IMG/VR virus record: IMGVR_UViG_3300030329_004893 | Span: 18,496 to 53,356 of that record | Source of the DNA: a virus | DNA: 34,861 nt | Direction: 5' to 3' (one strand) | Shown here: one piece after another, positions 33,201-34,861 of the stretch | How the letters are laid out: the number at the start of each line of letters is the position of its first letter | Numbering within the stretch: the stretch's first letter is position 1 | Made by a program: the position numbers and the translations under genes | Notes under the pieces: model-generated | What the model saw: only the letters and a program-made list of their open reading frames with translations | Databases searched by the model: none | Told to the model about the DNA's origin: nothing

Positions 33201-34861
33201 AAATCGCCTTGTGCTCGCTGAAAAGCACCCGCAGTGTTACCTAAAGCACTGTTAACTCTGTCGCGTATTGCTTCTTGTTTATCAAGCATACTTAATTCCA
33301 CTTCCATGCGACGTTTAGCCATTTGTTCCTGTATTCTTGCAATGTCCATTAAGGCATTTTTCATTTCCGCAACACTTTTATCAAAGCCAGCCATCTCTTC
33401 TTTAGTTGCATTAAATGCTTTACCTAGAAGATCACTAACATTTCCTCCTTCTTCAAACATTTCTTTAAGAGTGTCAAATGTAAATGCACTACCGCCTTGT
33501 CGGGAGGTTGCCCTACCTTCTTCTAATGCTGCCGTTAACGACTTTAACATTTCGGGAGGAAGGGAGCCACCAAATTCTAGCTGCACAGCATCGATGACTT
33601 CTTGATTGGTTAATTTTGCACCACCCGCTTGAGCAGCATCAAGCTTATCAACCACATTACGCATAGCAAGAGGAAAATCTCGACCTGCTTTTAACATTCC
33701 TGATGTATCACGAAAAGCTGCATCAGCTTCTGGAGTATTTCCTCCAAAGGCTTTCAATTGTCCTATAGATGAATCAATTTGTTGGTCGCTAGCAGAAGCA
33801 AGATTTTCAAAAGGATTAAATTGTTTAAATTCTCCAATAGTCTTTTCCCCAGTAATTTGTGCAAAGGCAGTTTTCATCTGATCGGCTACAAGTCCCATCT
33901 GAACAGCAATACCCTGTGTTCTTTCACCAAACCGTTCCAACCCCGCCACTAAAGCATCTAATGCTTTTCTCGATCTTTTTGCAGCATCTTCAATAACCTT
34001 CTGTTGTGCAGCGGCTACTTTCTTGGCATTGATCTCTTCCATTTGCGAAAGTATGATTTTCTCTACCATTTTTTTATGTTCGTCATCAAGACCGCTATTT
34101 TGAATAGCAGCTTTAGCCTTGCTCATATCGCCAGTTTTAACTAACTCATCAATGTCTAACTCACTTCTTAAGTTAACAAAGGCCGCTTTTAGTTCTTTTC
34201 CTCCCTCATCACCCAACAAATCTGCTTCAGCTCTAATACCATCAATTAATCCTACTTCTATCTTAGTAGCAGTTAATTTATTAAGCTCTTTAACAAATCT
34301 AGATGTTTCTCCTGTGCTACCATTGAGAACTGTATTCATCTGCTTAAAGGCCGAGGTTGTAAGACTAGCTTGTTCAGAAGGATTAAGATTTTGAGAGGTA
34401 GTTTCAATAGCTGCTATCTCTTTGACTTGGGACATATCAAGCTTATCAATTAAAGATCCAGATGCTTGATCCACAGCCTTATTTAAATTTTCTATAAACT
34501 CAGGAGTAATAGATTGAGCCGCCCTATCAAATGATAAAGCAGTATTTTGAATAGTCTTATCTGTAGTAAATAGAGCCGTTCCTAACCCAACCAGAGCACC
34601 CACCAATGCACCTGTAATAGCTCCCGCTAGAGTACCTATAACTGGAACAACACTTCCTATCGCACCTCCTAAAATGGCCCCAGCAACAGCACCTCCACCT
34701 GTAGATACTGCACCGCCGCTGATGCCTCCTGATGTCCCCGCCCATTTTTGAACAGTACCACCCGTACCTAACATTTGAGATAAGCCGAAACCACCCTCTG
34801 CTTTGTCAAAAGAAGCTGCCTGAATCTTATCAAAAGACTGTAGAGGTTTCGCTACAGCGCT
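30281..34861 (-). CDS. tape measure protein (5' partial)
   Basis: The visible part has about 1526 residues and the frame is open to the right edge, so the start is outside the window. An ATG at 34774 is internal, preceded in frame by SFDKIQAASFDKAEGGFGLSQ. Near it is a long Gly/Ala/Val hydrophobic region (about 34570-34715: VAGAILGGAIGSVVPVIGTL and onward), as in the membrane-inserting part of tape measures. Then come long helical and coiled-coil stretches rich in Ala, Glu, Lys, Gln and Asp, most marked at 31900-32480. The protein sets tail length and helps DNA delivery. Unusual are CVC near 31700 and CC near 31460, and two copies of DPRNA-x-V-x-PP near 31115 and 30690. Confidence 0.9.
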   Translation of the reverse strand, partial: SAVAKPLQSFDKIQAASFDKAEGGFGLSQMLGTGGTVQKWAGTSGGISGGAVSTGGGAVAGAILGGAIGSVVPVIGTLAGAITGALVGALVGLGTALFTTDKTIQNTALSFDRAAQSITPEFIENLNKAVDQASGSLIDKLDMSQVKEIAAIETTSQNLNPSEQASLTTSAFKQMNTVLNGSTGETSRFVKELNKLTATKIEVGLIDGIRAEADLLGDEGGKELKAAFVNLRSELDIDELVKTGDMSKAKAAIQNSGLDDEHKKMVEKIILSQMEEINAKKVAAAQQKVIEDAAKRSRKALDALVAGLERFGERTQGIAVQMGLVADQMKTAFAQITGEKTIGEFKQFNPFENLASASDQQIDSSIGQLKAFGGNTPEADAAFRDTSGMLKAGRDFPLAMRNVVDKLDAAQAGGAKLTNQEVIDAVQLEFGGSLPPEMLKSLTAALEEGRATSRQGGSAFTFDTLKEMFEEGGNVSDLLGKAFNATKEEMAGFDKSVAEMKNALMDIARIQEQMAKRRMEVELSMLDKQEAIRDRVNSALGNTAGAFQRAQGDLQKRMTIQMRGGLKPGEGTAFTGNVLDPAALFGRLETLDQKREKLQGVQGQGTPEEVRKNSEELGKLNREINGTEAALRQLSNDTRMLAAIEAKIAEQQARQKDFGGTVTSIIDGLDKLERGEMSVQDFNQQITAPLSAVEKMFDSDQDLNRQEGADLMRRIQSNDPLIMGQIRRKTEDIARQRGVDTSDAGAMADIRGEVMDNLMTNLAGSFSGLADSLELEKLGDILRDNLDEMFKAENEAALLGKEMEKIGDMQVGVMQKMLEREEAALATVLDNADQGFNTAVTNFENAVQEFALMRGGLDAADMASVDKDVAKATAERDAAQKAFTESQNAHDTKVKEAREKAEQEAAKKDEGDISDKLKQERVKAAGDAAAAQAERDSKIDQQEKKKALDKAEANLESKTEFKKKMVARKQLQDDEAAREKEKKTSPPQTAPIQPALVPTEDLTTAEIKQKEKEQQAEAATTAADIAVAEQDKQAATIPELSSIVQLLGEIKNCVCMGTAGRMWEAGKSAYGAAAGVVSMTDPSSYAQTKPVWQKGTGTKKKRIKGKVVTDEALPTASDVKTDEENKEGTAAGACCSDVLVRMDTIIGLLGTGGPKSEAKDVAEKTAKAAEKEYKIGGETYVKGEGGRLQLKKKDEGAATGALTGMIDGLTKVLQDAGVDLSSLPTALFDAIPDSWGSILAQKEDELDDPRNATVQPPVARNDVVKIDPATGRPVGATGIDKDKYKADRKASADAAKDNKTLEKVMNRDKKKKEGKEIAQLKSDAMLRPGDTAGRLAGFRNAAINSNNLSIRNAGLSMNTGALSQEVKRQQTQQQVANNIQAQKDSTDPRNAPVNPPTPSDVAGDKNAASGNVFDELRKTMEGKELAEKMSLVFETGGDYVAEKIMGAFKGAIPPKIEMTGQLGAITVQLVGGKVLEDWSKGVISTIRGEIKTAIEKAVKPEARNDLSGDSGTISASEPANSDFSGS

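Overview
The window is 34.9 kb of AT-rich DNA, packed with genes on both strands, and reads as part of a large tailed bacteriophage genome (Caudoviricetes). The evidence is a tape measure protein, a tail hub-like protein, a phage PhoH, its own replicative C-family DNA polymerase, a small sigma-70-like factor, a free-standing homing-type endonuclease and very tight gene packing (ATGA stop/start overlaps, almost no intergenic DNA). The standard bacterial code fits, since TAA, TAG and TGA all end genes. No tRNA, rRNA, CRISPR array or insertion sequence was seen. The host cannot be named from the sequence. No gap between genes exceeds about 60 bases.

Left part, plus strand (1-17604). The first block is replication: a DNA polymerase III alpha subunit broken into two genes, with a 115-residue SET-domain protein and a DnaQ-type 3'-5' exonuclease between the halves. 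A sigma-like factor follows. Next comes a long sugar cassette (4900-12461): three GT-B-like glycosyltransferases (the first with a zinc ribbon inserted in it), a truncated methyltransferase-like protein, a Cys-motif protein and its partner that may be GT-A-like, a sugar or choline-phosphate nucleotidyltransferase, and two weaker glycosyltransferase-like or unknown proteins. The run continues with a Vsr/EDxHD-type homing endonuclease, a possible Rad52-like annealing protein and a zinc-ribbon protein. A second group (14402-17604) holds a short DnaJ, a single-pass membrane protein, an actin-like ATPase and a saccharopine-dehydrogenase-like reductase.

Right part, minus strand (34861 down to 17601). 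This is the tail module, read right to left: tape measure (5' end beyond the window), a 494-residue tail or baseplate protein, a 2482-residue hub-like protein whose C-terminal half is about 27 cysteine-bearing repeats, a 649-residue protein with 45 cysteines, a 246-residue coiled-coil protein with cysteine motifs, PhoH, and an 83-residue unknown. The two gene blocks converge at 17601-17604, where their stop codons overlap within TTAA.

The most unusual features are the replicase split with a SET gene and a proofreading exonuclease inside the break; the heavily cysteine-rich tail module, with a giant repeat protein built of two alternating repeat types; and the large glycosylation cassette within the replication operon. 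Functions are assigned by motif reading only. No database search was run.
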